A DNA stretch of 64,000 bases from Leptoclinus maculatus (GCA_032191485.1 JAVDOI010000005.1:7865979-7929978), one strand, 5' to 3'; numbered from the stretch's first letter, positions 1 to 11,400 are shown. Made by a program: numbers and translations. Notes: generated by a model from the sequence alone, not told the origin.

Positions 1-559
1 TTGTTGGTTCAGAAAAACTTTGACAAAATACATTTATCAACAACATTGGCAAACAGAAACACCGATTATATCTCATAATCTCAGCCCAAAGAAACAAGGA
101 CACAAAAATCTATGAGACAAGCTGATATGATAACGATCAACTAGTAATACACTATGATGTTCATCTGTGGATCCTAGTCCTTGTTTCAGGTCATAGTCGC
201 CTTTAGCCTTTATGTCCTAAATACTCCTGTTTTTGAGTTTGAGTGTTGACTCTTGACCTCAGAAACTGTTTTGTTAACAGCACACTGACAGTGAAATGAG
301 GTTTAAAGCTCTGGTAAAAGCAAGTATGTGGACTTTGAGTTGAGATTATTTTCCATATTGTTTCATTTTTATCAGTTCTATGTAAAACAAACATTGGGCT
401 TCCCCCTTCCATCCCACCCATGCTATAGACGGCAGCTACGCTAAAGAAACTAGTTGGAAAATAACTCGTTCCCTCGTTGGCATCATAAAGACGCGTATAG
501 ATTTACACCCACTGATGAACTGAAGCACTGCATGGTACTGAAGTTCTCCCTCAACTCAC
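1..559. other. araf intron, no further exon seen
   Basis: AT-rich sequence downstream (minus sense) of the C1 exon. Both strands were read for the expected Ser/Thr-rich linker exon and nothing convincing was found. The 72-codon open frame on the minus strand at 203-421 shows no recognisable motif. Confidence 0.5.
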
Positions 560-714
560 CGTTTGGTCACTGTGTCCATGTCCACGCACACAGTAGGGAC
601 CTTGCTACTGCAGTGCTGGTGGAATTTGTAGCCGCACGTCTGACATCTGAAGCCGTTAAAAAGAAACTTGTGGCAAAAATCACAGTAGGCCAGTTTGAAG
701 AAGGTTTTCCGTAC
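560..714 (-). CDS. araf: araf exon 5 (C1 cysteine-rich domain)
   Basis: The acceptor (gtgcag) precedes 714 and the donor (ACG|gtgagt) follows 560. It encodes VRKTFFKLAYCDFCHKF, then RCQTCGYKFHQHC and SSKVPTVCVDM. All six cysteines and the second histidine of the Raf C1 fold are intact, so this exon is under coding constraint. It ends with a 2-nt split codon that needs the next exon, beyond the window. Confidence 0.95.
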
Positions 715-3700
715 CTGCACGATAAAGAGGCCACAAAGGTCACTTTTACACCAGCGATGTAATTACCAACCCAAATATCAGGTGGAACGCCAGCCAGGCC
801 AGTTCCTGATGGGTTGGCATCATCTAAATAAAAGGTATTTAGCCATAAACATGGAAATGTATTTGCCAGCTACTTACAAAGTTGTGCATGGTGAGGGGAA
901 TATCATCCAGGACCTCCACTAAAAGCTCCTCTCCAACCAGAGGAGTGATGTCTGTGTCCCAATCAGTCAGCCTCTTACGCCTGGAGAGGCAAAGGCATGA
1001 AGACATTTTATACATCAGCTTTAAATACTTTCAAATTCATTCAAAACCTGAGGCGTCTATTTACACCATTTGTGTTTCTCACAATGAAATGGTGTTTAAC
1101 TTTAGATTTCTCATGATAGAAAAGAGGGTCTTCATCTATGGTCAGTGTCAGACAATACTCAGGGTTCATACACATTTTGATCAACAGATTTCCATGACCA
1201 AACATTTTGTGAAATCTCGGTGTATACATGAAAAAGTGAGAAAATATATTTAAACTAACAATGAGAATTCCAAAGCATACAGTACACCTTAAATGACACA
1301 AATGAATGAGAGACAATAGTTTGATTAAAAGAATAAACCTTTATAAATATACTCTGGTTGACAGGCATTCATAACACCGACGCATCAATGAGAGCTTTAG
1401 TATAGTAGCATCCAGCTAGTGCACACACTGCTTTCCCTGTTGTAGTGCACATTTGAACAAAACGTTGAGTTGGCAACTAACTCTTTGACCATAAATCAAC
1501 AAAAACTATTTCACATTTCAACAGGTTTATAAAACAACATTCAGTTTGCTTGTAGCTTCTGCTTTCTCAGCATATTCATCTGCTGATTTCTGAAGTGCAC
1601 TAATATCAGTCTCCATTCTTGCCCTCTTCTTCTTCAAGTCATCCAGCTCATCTGTGAGGGCCTTTCTCTTCAGGTCAATGCTTTGCCTCTCCTTCTTTCT
1701 CTTCTCTTCATCCAGGTACTTCTGCCTGGCTCTTGCAGCTGAAAGCAGCAGCTCTTTTGTGATCTCCACCTTGTTTACGCCCCCAACAGACCCGACATGG
1801 TCGACGATGAGCCTCTGAGCCACCAGGGACTTCTCCTTCTGAGTCTCTACAATCATTCCCTTGTTGATTGAGAATCCACGCTCAACACTGGCCTGTCCAT
1901 GAGACACATCCCACACATGATGGTTTCGACCCCATTGTCTCGTACAGGAGGGTGTCCACCCGGTCTGTCTTGGGGTCAAACTCCCTGAAGTTGGCCTGAA
2001 GAGCAGCTGAGTCACAAAACTCACTGAACTCTCGGAGGATGTCATCGCACACTGACTCGTCTACATGTTTGGCCTCAACAAGTGTGTGCAACATTCTTCT
2101 CATTTGAGGCACGCACAGCTCCTTGGACACGGCCATGCGTCTTGGGTCAAAGCACTGCATGCTTCTCACCAGTTGGTGATGCACTGGACCCTTTTTCAGT
2201 AGCTTCTCCGTCAGGGTGATCAAGAGTTTCTTACAGTCCATCTTGATCTCCAGCACCTGCCTCTCTGAAATCTTCTTGGAAGACTTGAGTTGGTTTAGGG
2301 TGGTTTCTGCTGCAAATCCAATGTCAATCTTGGAAACGTCTTTGTGCAGACTGCTGGTCCTGAAAAGCAACACGGAGGAGCTTCAGTGTGGAGGTGGCCT
2401 CCCTCAGGGGGTTTTCCTTCAGAAATCATCCCATTTTTCATTTTGATCACTCTTAATTAGCAAATTCACAAAATAATAAGTCATGTGTGAGTATGATACA
2501 CCATCTGATCAGACACGCCAAACAAGTGAATAGTACCCAATTCATAAATTAATTTTCTAGATGCAGATTAGTCCCTCCCAACCCACCTTCTACATTTGTT
2601 TGAACATGTCCTCACTGAGGGTTTGTGTGTTTGGTGGGCGGTGAGGAATGGAGAGACTTCTCTTGCAACGCTATTGAAGATTGAAGAGAGGATCTGCACA
2701 GCGGTCCTTCAGAGCCTCAAATGACTTCACCTTTGGATTGGGTAGTTCACCTTTTCCTACCATCTCAACGTAGGTTTTTACGTGCGGCCAGAGCAACATT
2801 CCTCGTTCTGACACGTTGACATTTTCGATCCGTCGGTGATTACAAAATCGAAGCATGTTGGTGCTGCAACCAGCTGGGCAGTCGTGGAACAGCCAGTAAA
2901 TGCTGGAGAGTGCGTGTTCAACTTCCCAACCTGTAGATTTGCATCCATCTCTGAATGCGTTGTGGAGTATATGCAACCCACACGAACCAATGTTGACAAG
3001 TGACTTTCCCACATCCCTTTGCACACTCTTCTGGAGTATTTCAAACACTTCCCAGTTCACATTCGGGCCGTCCATAGAGATTTGGATACGGTTGTTGACT
3101 CCAATCTCTGACAGCAGGTTGGTCATTTTCCCAACGACATCAAGGGCAGATGAATGGCCCATGAACTCAGAGCCGATGTATTTGGTCTTCACATCGGCGC
3201 CATCCCATAGCCTCACGTGCAAATCCATCTGTTTGGACTGTAAATAGTGGTTCAGGCTTTCGTCAAATAGCATTACATAGGCCCTTTGCTTCAACGCGTT
3301 GGACAACGTGAGACTCTTGAAGTGGGGAGCGAGCCCGAACGAGCAGAGATATGCGCATTTGCTTTCGCCACAAGCAAATTGTGTTGCAATCTGGCTATCG
3401 GGGAATATTCGTCGAAAGAGCAGGCCGGCATCTTCGGATGATTTAAAAGAATAGTGTGAATTGGCCACCTTCAGTGCCCACATTACCTCCGCAGTTAGGA
3501 CTTCATTTGTCGTTACAGCATCGGTTATCGACGCCCGCTCGGTAGCCGAAGAGAGAGACGTGCTGCTCGGCGTAGCGGTTGCCCTCGCTGTGGTGAGAAA
3601 GCCGGTGATGGGCGTTGCTGTAGCTTCGCTAGCAGCAGCGCTCTGATGTTTGCTTCCTTTAGCTCGTTAATGCCGCCTCTCCCATGTTTGAAATGTCCAA

Positions 3701-5937
3701 TGTTTTGCCACCACACAACCTACATTTTGCTCGTCCCGGGTCTTTGTCTGTTGTAACCCATGACATGTACTTTTCCATTTGTAGCCGAGCATGGTTGAAT
3801 CTACACGTCCCTGGCATAGCGCATTATCCCGCCCGCTTCCCTGAGTTACTGTTGCTATGGCCACCGAACCTTTCAGTTGGTATGAGAGCGTACGCCTGCT
3901 TATATTGTGAGCGTATTTCTTTTAAAAGCATATGAATTATTTAAAACTCAGCGTAAATGAACGACATGAAAATAACACATTTCCATGACTTCTCCAAAAC
4001 CACTTTTCCAGGCCTGGAAATAAGCATTTTAAAATTCCAGGACTTTTCCAGGTTTTTCATGACCGTACGAACCCTGAATACTGCATGATTCTCATTTCTC
4101 TTGCAATGTGAACTTATTTTTTGTTATTCTATGATGAAATATAGTTTAGCATATGATGTGCAGTACATTTGAGAGACGGAAGCAGTCAGATGATCTAAAC
4201 CACTTTATTTACAGGTAGAATTGAATGTTAGTGCACCTGAAATGTCACGAATAATCCGCACAGGAAAACAGTGTGCACACAACTATGCTGAGAAAAGAAG
4301 GCAAAGCTGCCAGACCTGTGGACCCGACTGTGATTATCTGACTGCTGGTGTTTCTTGCCCCGTCTGATTTCTTCATGGATCTGTCACTGCGTTTACAGAT
4401 GGCCACAATTAACTTGGTAAGTGCAATGTTACTATTTTGATGAAACTATAAAAAAGTAGATCCAAGAATTTCACACACCTAGAGTTGTGTATATTAGGGA
4501 GGTAGTAGGTGCTGTATTTTTGCGCATGTATAAATAACTTAAACACTAAATGAGTTTGCATCACACCTCATACTACCAACAAACCATACTGAACAACACA
4601 GATCTTAGAATTCAGCCAATTGTTTGCTGTTGCCTCTTGATCCGTTATGTTGGCGATGAGGAATGCAACCCATTATCCCTACATGGTGTGGGAGGACATT
4701 CAGAGGACAATAATGCAATCTTACCCTTCTAGAAGGCGAAATACAGCACAGCAGTCCTGGCTCAGGCCTCTCACTTTGAGCGCTTTATCTAGACTCTCGT
4801 ACACGGTCTGTCCTTGGCGAACATTCACCTGAGAACAGGAAACAGTATTTCAACAAATGTGACTTTGAAATGACATTCATTGGCCAGGTACACAGGTAAC
4901 AAGGAGGAATATTAGGAGTACTGAGACAGAAATGACAGCTGTAAATTGAGTTAATGTTGACATATAGATTACTTATGTTGTGACAGAACTTTCAGTCCAG
5001 TGTACACCCATCACTTTCCCCCCAAAATATTACGTTCTATTCTGACCACAACAGAGCTCTTATTGACAACAGAGTGGGATGACAGTCAACCACACCATGG
5101 TGATATTACTGCACAATGTGTCACAATTATATGTGCATTTCTAACATAGTAATACAAAACAGATTTGGTACATACTGTTGTTGTCTGTTCATTTTATATG
5201 AAAAGCACAGCAGGAACACACAAAGAGCTCAGCCAGATTCCACAGACAACCTTTTTTAAACAAGTAGTCTGTGACGTGACAGCAAATGTTGCAAAGCAAT
5301 CGACTCAAGTTTCACAGAAAGGCGTGAAAGGACATATAGCAGGCCTAGCTGAGCTCGACACATGGCCGGCTGTTTTACAGTAGAGAGATATGGATAGCAT
5401 GAGGAGCCTATTGTTTCAACCATTATTATAATAATGCACAACCATTTTCACTAAGATTAATATTTTGCACATAACAGCATCATTTTGCTATTATTTGTCA
5501 GAATATGAACACAAGATATCTACATCTGATAGGGATGATAAGCCGAATAAACGTTGGCACCAGGCACCATCTGTGAAATCTGACCCCATCTGTGTCTAGC
5601 TTACTCATTAACAACCTGAGAAAGATGTCGAATTTTGTGTGAGTAATTACACTTACAACCAACAGTGCTGGTGTTATTTTGTTTTACAGGAGGTGGTAAT
5701 AGTCAGCTATCACTTATTAATCTTGTTACAGCGTACTCACATTGATCTATTCAGTATGTCAAAATGTGTTTTTTAAATGTGCTGCTGCTACATTGTTTAA
5801 GAGCGGTATAGAGCCAATCATCTCACCACTGTCCTCTGTTTGTTGGGGAGGTAGACTCGGATGGTGCCCCCACCTCGGGGTACATCCTCCGGACTAGTCT
5901 CCCCCGAGGAGGAGTAGGAGGAGGAGGTGGAGGACAT
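560..5937 (-). CDS. araf: araf, A-Raf serine/threonine kinase, 5' coding exons (partial)
   Basis: Coding exons, in transcription order: 5827-5937, 4725-4828, 878-980, 560-714, all with GT-AG junctions and compatible phases (473 nt, about 157 residues). A-Raf is a cytosolic kinase that Ras-GTP recruits to the membrane, where it phosphorylates MEK. Visible: a short Ser/Gly-rich N-terminus (1-24), the Ras-binding domain (about 25-97, starting TIRVYLPNKQRTV, with KALKVRGL placing Arg57 at the equivalent of RAF1 Arg89), then a C1 cysteine-rich domain (104-149). All zinc ligands are present in the spacing H-x12-C-x2-C-x9-C-x2-C-x4-H-x2-C-x7-C. The stretch SLDKALKVRGLxQDCC and the ending SSKVPTVCVDM fit A-Raf better than RAF1 or B-Raf. 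The Ser/Thr-rich linker and kinase domain lie beyond the left edge. The orthology call comes from family recall, not a search. Confidence 0.93.
878..980 (-). CDS. araf: araf exon 4 (end of RBD, first C1 zinc ligand)
   Basis: The acceptor (ctccag) precedes 980 and the donor (TTT|gtaagta) follows 878. It encodes RKRLTDWDTDI, then GEELLVEVLDDIPLTMHNF. The WDTD and GEEL-VEVL motifs are typical of the C-terminal RBD, and the His of MHNF is the first C1 ligand. It lies only 180 bp from the end of the transposon that fills the preceding intron. Confidence 0.9.
1160..4076 (-). mobile_element. Decayed 2.9-kb DNA transposon in araf intron 3
   Basis: The ends are inverted copies: CAGGGTTCATAC at 1160 and, read on the minus strand, CAGGGTTCGTACGGTCATG at 4076. 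Both sides carry the perfect 6-bp direct repeat AATACT (1154-1159 and 4077-4082). The interior encodes a degraded transposase-like protein on the minus strand. The superfamily is uncertain: the CAGGG start and the SHGQASVERGF motif are hAT-like, but hAT normally gives 8-bp duplications. Its insertion explains most of the 3.7-kb distance between araf exons 3 and 4. Confidence 0.75.
1527..3800 (-). pseudogene. Broken transposase-like ORF of the araf-intron transposon
   Basis: Minus-strand frames fit one ancestral protein in pieces. A zinc-binding N-terminus with a C-x2-C pair (DPGRAKCRLCGGK, about 3770-3680) is interrupted by stops. A 270-codon frame (3483-2671) starts MWALKVANSHYSF and contains QISMDGPNVNWEVFE and NIGSCGLHILHNAF. 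Frame 2373-1882 follows, then frame 2045-1527 with SHGQASVERGFSINKG and a Lys/Glu-rich coiled coil (ARQKYLDEEKRKKERQ). A frameshift joins the last two near 1925. The middle and C-terminal motifs recur in multi-copy, unclassified fish transposon proteins (recall only). Not a functional gene. Confidence 0.7.
4725..4828 (-). CDS. araf: araf exon 3 (Ras-binding domain)
   Basis: The acceptor (ctcag) precedes 4828 and the donor (GG|gtaag) follows 4725. The exon has 34 codons plus 2 nt and carries the RBD helix (ESLDKALKVRGL) and the strand DCCAVFRLLEG. The phase joins exactly to the next exon (GG+G = Gly). Confidence 0.92.
4829..5826. other. araf intron 2
   Basis: AT-rich intron of about 1 kb. No exon, recognisable repeat or RNA gene was seen on either strand. 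Confidence 0.6.
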
Positions 5938-6041
5938 GATGAGAGGCAGGAGGAGCTGGGACACGGAGCACTGAGACACCACAACCTCAGGAGAGCTTCA
6001 TGCACAGTGGAATCCAGAAGAGTTAGCCCTTTCCTAGTTTC
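5827..6041 (-). CDS. araf: araf exon 2 (leader 6041-5938, start codon and RBD beginning 5937-5827)
   Basis: The acceptor (ttgttgcag) precedes 6041 and the donor (GTG|gtgaga) follows 5827. The first in-frame ATG of the Raf frame is at 5937-5935 with A at -3. It gives 37 codons ending in PNKQRTV, the first RBD strand. A second short uORF (ATGAAGCTCTCCTGA, 6001-5987) lies in the leader of this exon. Other frames through the exon are chance. Confidence 0.88.
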
Positions 6042-7462
6042 CTGCAACAACATGGGACATATTTCAGTTTGGACAGAATATCTCCATACATCTACACCTC
6101 CTCTGTAAATAGAGTGGATCAGATTGTTGGGGGGGAAAGGGCATTTTGTGGATTGAGGATGTAGATGCCTCGCCTTAGTAATCAACCATAAGAATCCAAC
6201 ATTAAGCACAAAGTCTAATGCAAACACCCGTGACACTGTCCATGATTGCAAAAATGAAAACAAACAAGCAAAAGACATACAGCTAAAAAGCACATCCAAA
6301 CAAGCAGAGCCGTAGTTATCCATATAAAAACTGGCATGAATCAGGAGTTTGTAGTCAACAATACAAATGTACATTCTATAAATAAGATGCAAATGCCAGT
6401 AAACACATAAACACAAGTTATGATGAATAAAGTTGAGCACACTGATTTCTGGCAGATTTCAGTTTGAGACTTTTGAATCATAATGCAAAACCGCGTTACA
6501 TTGAATTTGAATGCATCTCTGCTCTCTCAACAATGCCCTTACAGGTACACTGGATGTATCCTAACGAGTTGTGACCGGTTCACAGTTATCACCCCGTCGA
6601 TAAAAACAGTTGATTGCCTAAGTTCTGAATGATGTCTGGAGATACAGGAGAGAATGCCACCCGGTCTCAACGTCAACGCAGTGCCTGTGGAACTTCGCAG
6701 CACAGACGAACGACAACGATGATCACATTTAACAAAACTAACGTGAACTTACCCTACGTAGCGTGACAAAGTGTGTGTCGGGCCGATCTTTAAAAGCAAT
6801 GCTGAATTGGAGCGCTGAAAGTCGAAGTTGCAAACCATTGAACTGCTAACGCTAACTGCTCGCATGCTAATCCTACCTAACGTTAGCCATTTAGCTTAGC
6901 GTGGGATTTGCCTGCGATGCAAAATGACATTTCGAGTTTTGGAAGGCCATGTTTCTCTCGGGCGATAGTTAAACGATTAAAACAGACTAACAAAACAACT
7001 TTTAAAAGGTAGACTGGTAGGAAGTGGGTACAATGTTACAGGATAGCAATATCGCGTTAAGTGAACGCTAACCAAAGTTATCAAAGCGTTTGTAAATTCC
7101 TTTCATAACGACTTGTACTGTGCGAGCTAACGTTAGCTGGCTAAATGCTGAGTGGAGCAGGAGAGGAGATTATCTGGCTAGCGTGAACACAGAGGCTAGT
7201 TTCTCTTACTTTAGTGTGTAGGGCTCTTATGCTACTCCCTGCCAGCTAACGTTAGCCAATTTAGGGGGTTTTACCACCGCGTCAGCTTGTTGGTTACTTC
7301 TGATGTCTTCCTAAAATACACAGCAGGGACTTCTTTCATTGACACGAGTAAAACAGCGCGTAACAGTTGTTGATATAACGCTAGCTACATCTGTCAGGAC
7401 AACAGCGAAACCGTCTTCCGTTAGTGTCTTTCGTGCAGTTTGGATAGAAGTTAAACGCTTAC
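6042..7462. other. araf intron 1 with repeated GCTAACGTTAGC-type motifs
   Basis: The intron between the non-coding exon and the first coding exon. The promoter-proximal part (6840-7260) is richer in CpG and holds several copies of the palindromic TAACGTTA core with GC flanks (near 6877, 7128 and 7246) and related GCTAACGCTAAC. No coding sequence was recognised. Confidence 0.5.
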
Positions 7463-7479
7463 CTGTAGCAGCCATCTTG
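7463..7479 (-). other. araf: araf non-coding exon 1, 3' part with splice donor
   Basis: On the minus strand the sequence reads caagATGGCTGCTACAG followed by gtaagcg, a strong donor. Splicing to the acceptor at 6041 puts this ATG in a 6-codon frame that ends at once (MAATGN, stop), so the exon is leader, as in mammalian ARAF where exon 1 is non-coding. The 5' limit (start site) is not visible and probably lies within 7480-7600. The motif CAAGATGGCTGC is also a good match to a YY1 site, which is common at vertebrate start sites. Confidence 0.7.
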
Positions 7480-8070
7480 AATTATTTCAAGCTGAAGTCG
7501 GATCTGTCAAGAACTTCGGGGAAAGCGGAAAACCTCCGAAATGCTCCTTCTTCATTGGTTGATTCTTCGCTGCGCGAGGAAACGCAGAGTAGCGCCCGTG
7601 ATGCTCAGTGGGTGGCGGCAGTTCACCGTCATGTCTCTTCACATAGTGCTGTAATTATGATTACTGTAGTGAGTGAGGTGAAGAATAATGGTTGTTTTAA
7701 ATGTGGATTGTTAGCCTACAGGATGAAGTATACGTGACATGTTTGCTAGATAGTTAAAGCACACAGTTATCTTTCAGAAGAGTTCAGGAAAGGAGAGACA
7801 AAACTGAGAAAAACGTCGGCCAACAAGTCACAACGATTATGGATCATCTTAGTGGAGCTGTAGAGATTTAAAGAACATGGCAGCAAGCTGGACACCACTG
7901 AGACAGTGAACTCGGGACTCGTGCTTTTAGTGTAGACTTTTTAATGCATGACTTGAAGGGTGTGTGAGTGGTGGAGCATTTCACATTGGTCTTGTTACTT
8001 TTACTCAATGAAAGAAGCTACTTTTCCCACAGTTGTTAGTTCGTTCCTTACCCTGTAAATGTGTCCGCAT

Positions 8071-8078
8071 CACGTGAC
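8071..8078. promoter_or_regulatory. CACGTGAC E-box
   Basis: CACGTGAC is the palindromic E-box with the flank preferred by USF/MITF-type bHLH-zip factors. It lies about 0.2 kb upstream of the uqcc3 ATG and 15 bp before the CTCF-like core. Binding is inferred from the motif only. Confidence 0.4.
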
Positions 8079-8092
8079 TCCACACGCTCCAC

Positions 8093-8106
8093 CCAGCAGG
8101 TGGCGC
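8093..8106 (+). promoter_or_regulatory. Candidate CTCF site in the araf/uqcc3 promoter
   Basis: CCAGCAGGTGGCGC matches every position of the commonly quoted CTCF core CCASYAGRKGGCRS. It lies in the divergent promoter, 178 bp before the uqcc3 ATG, where it could insulate or loop the two promoters. Confidence 0.55.
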
Positions 8107-8283
8107 GATACACAGGGCTCCGTTCACAACGGAAGAAGAAGAAGCAGCTATCCCAGCGTGCACTGCTGCTGCCGTGTCCGACATTACCAAACTAAACAGA
8201 CGAGATGCTGCAAGTGATTTGTGTCTGTGGCCACTAAGACTCGGAGATCAGACACATCCTGTGTTTCCATCACCCGCTCCAGG

Positions 8284-8400
8284 ATGAGCGCCATGCGAAC
8301 CATGCTGAGCTCCGGTGCGCTGGTGGCTCTGCTGGGGCTTGGCTATGGGATGTGGGCTATCATATCTCCAGGAGAAGAGAGGCGGAGAGAGCTCCTCAAG
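8284..8400 (+). CDS. uqcc3: uqcc3 exon 1
   Basis: Starts with ATGAGCGCC and ends ...GAGCTCCTCAAG before the donor gtgatt, in phase 0. It encodes the membrane segment and SPGEERRRELLK. Reading through the donor adds a short VIHGDNTQCVN tail and a stop, which is intron translation. A hAT insertion begins only 59 bp after the exon. Confidence 0.87.
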
Positions 8401-11400
8401 GTGATTCACGGGGATAACACTCAGTGTGTGAACTAAGTCTTTTAAATACCGCGTGTACTAGTGATGGGACGATGATACCTCAAGGAGTGTATTGACACAC
8501 TAAACAAACTGTGTCGGCACTGTATTGATACTGTGTTGGTCACCCAATAGTGACCCCTGCAGTAGTTATAAAATCATTGCAGGTAAAGAAAGTCCTTGTT
8601 CGTGTAAATGCTAAAACTGAGTTGGTATGTAAAATATAGCAAATTAGAGTAAAAATTCAGAGTTACAATTTTGTAACTTATGTGCACATTTGTCAACTTA
8701 ACTGTTAAATCATATGAAATAAAAGACAAAAAAGTGATCAGTTCATGAATTTTTATTGAGAAACAAAAGTTTTTCGAGTGTCTTTGCTCCAAGGCGATTT
8801 CTCCTCTTACACACCAGCTCCCCAGCCTTGGAAAATACTCTTTCGCATGGTACAGACGATGATGGTGTGCAGAGAGTTTTAAGTGCAAGTTGATGAAGAT
8901 GTGGGTATATGTTCTGGTTCCATTTCCAATAAAACACACTTTGGCGCGGCACATCCAAACGACACAGTTCCTGTATCGGTCACGTGATTCTTTCTTAAAG
9001 CAATACACGCACCGATACGAGGTTTCCCTCTTGAGCTCTCGGCACAGTGCTGATGCACCAGTGTCGCTCGTCCCATCACTAGCGTGTACTCTGTACTGTT
9101 AGTGTAGTCCCAGTCACGAGCGATATCGTTTGTATTTGGTAAAAGCTTGCGTTCATTCAATTCAATTTACATTTGATTTTAAACTCATAAGAGGTTCCAT
9201 GTCAAAAGAAAGAAAGAAAGAAAGAAAGAAAGAAAATAAGACCTACAAGATAAAACAAACAATTCATCATTAATTAAGAAAGGATAATTTATTTTAAATC
9301 ATTATGCAACACAGGGTTGCACAACGAAGTGCAGTTGGAGCCCATTTGCTGCACAAGAAAAACATGACGTAAAAACAGCAGTGCATTTTTTAATTTGCAT
9401 CAGGTGGAATGCAACAGCAGCAACAAAACAATCTCTGGGCAATATGGTCAACATACTAACATTACAATTCAACATCAGGGAAACACTGTCCGTCTGAAAA
9501 CAGGTGTGCAGAAAGCTCAAAATAATTAACTATGTACAATATAAGTATAAATATATATCCAAAAAGTGTGTATATATATATATATATATATATGAACATA
9601 AACCTATAAACAGCAATGGAATTGAGGTGATAGTGCAAACAGAGGTAGTAGTGCAGTATGTCTGATTAACTGTTCATGAGAGTGACGGCCAGCAGAAAGA
9701 AGCTGTTCCTGTGTCTGGTGGTTTTGGCGTACAGAGCTCTGTAGCTCCTACCAGAGGGGAGGAGTTGAACAGCTTGTGTCCAGGGTGTGAAGGGTCTGCA
9801 GAGATCTTTCAGCCCGTTTCCTGACTCTGGAGGTGAACAAGTCCAGGATGGAGGGCAGGCTGGAACCAATGATCCTCTCTGCAGACCTGACAGTCCGTTG
9901 TAGTCTGTTTCTGTTCTGTTTGGTGGCCGATCCAAACCACACAGTGATAGAGGAGCAGAGAACAGACTGGATGATGGTGGAGTAGAACAGGATCAGCAGC
10001 TCCTGAGGCAGGTTGAACTTCCTGAGCTGGCGCAGGAAGTACATCCTCTGCTGGGCCTTTTTCCTGATGGTGTTGGGGGCCCACTTCAGGTCCTGGGAGA
10101 TTGTGGATCCCAGAAACCTGAAGGTCTCCACAGCAAACACAGTGTTGTTGAGTATGGTGAGGGGGGGTCAGTGTTGGGGGGGCTCCTCCTGAAGTCCACT
10201 GTCATCTCCACAGTGTTGAGCTTGTTCAGCTCCAGGTTGTTCTGACAACACCAGAGGACCAGCTGTTCAACCTCCCGTCTGTACGCAGACTCATCACCGT
10301 CCCTGATGAGGCCGATGACCGTTGTGACTAACGGTCCTCTGAGGTGCAGTCGTTGGTGTAGAGGGAGAAGAGCAGTGGGGAGAGCACACATCCCTGGGGG
10401 GTCCAGTGCTGATAGTCCGGGTGCTGGATGTGATTTTTCCCAGCCTCACCTGCTGCGTCCTGTCTGTCAGGAAGTTAGTGATCCACTGACAGGTGGAGGC
10501 TGGCACAGTGAGCTGGGAGAGTTTGGGTTGGAGTATTTCTGGGATGATGGTGTTGAACGCTGAGCTGAAGTCCACAAACAGAACCCTTGCATATGTCCCT
10601 GGGGAGTCGAGGTGTTGCAGCATGTAGTGCAGTCCCATGTTGACTGCATCATCCACCGACCTGTTTGCACGGTAGGCAAACTGCAGGGGGTCCAGCAGGG
10701 CCCTGTGATGTTCTTCAGGTGGGTCAACACCAGTCTCTCAAAGGATTGCATGACCACAGACATCAGGGCGACGGGCCTGTAGTCATTTAATCCTGTGATG
10801 GAGGATTTCTTGGGGACCGGGATGATCGTGGAGCGTTTGAAGCATGAGGGGACTTCACACAGCTCCAGTGATCGGTTGAAGATCTGTGTGAAGATGGGGG
10901 CCAGCTGGTCAGCACAGACTTTCAGGCAGGAGGGGGACACACCGTCTGGGCCCGGAGCCTTCCTGATCTTCTGTCTGTGGAAGAACCGACTCACCATCCC
11001 CTTCGCAGATCCTCAGTGCCGGTGGGGGGTCGGTTGGTGTCGGTGTTTGTTTGATGACGGGACAGTTGGGGGGTGTTGAAGTGCTTATCAGACCTCCAGT
11101 AAGGCAAGGCAAGTTTATTTGTATAGCACATTTCAACAACAAGGCAATTCAAAGTGCTTCACATAAAACCATTAAAAGCATCAAAACAACTGAAGTTGGT
11201 GAGTCCTTGCAGGCCTCTCCAAACTGACGAGGGGTCATTGGCTGAAAACTTTTTTTCCAGCTTCTCAGTGTAGCTTCTCTTTGCTACCCTGATCTCCCTC
11301 GTCAGTGTGTTTCTGGCCTGGTTGTACAAGATTCTGTCCCCACTTCTGTAGGCCTCCTCCTTGGCCCGACGAAGCTGCCTGAGTCTAGCAGTAAACCAGG

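Larger units (their letters stand above)
7480..8283. promoter_or_regulatory. Divergent promoter interval araf / uqcc3
   Basis: About 0.8 kb separates the araf leader exon (minus) from the uqcc3 start codon (plus), so the genes are head to head and probably share regulatory DNA. CpGs are frequent at 7490-7620 and 8040-8180. No TATA box is obvious. Start sites cannot be fixed from the sequence alone. Confidence 0.6.

Noticed and set aside
454..762. Plus-strand 102-codon frame opposite araf exon 5
   Set aside because: The antisense shadow of the C1 exon; the minus-strand reading has all zinc ligands and splice sites.
2671..3483. Host gene of 270 codons in the araf intron
   Set aside because: It is bounded by a TIR/duplication pair and its neighbouring domains are frameshifted, so it is a decaying transposon protein.
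7473..7475. ATG in araf exon 1 as the protein start
   Set aside because: After splicing to 6041 the frame stops after six codons; the Raf frame begins at 5937.
8221..8283. N-terminal extension of uqcc3 upstream of 8284
   Set aside because: The extension has no ATG (it begins with GTG) and the family protein starts close to the membrane segment.
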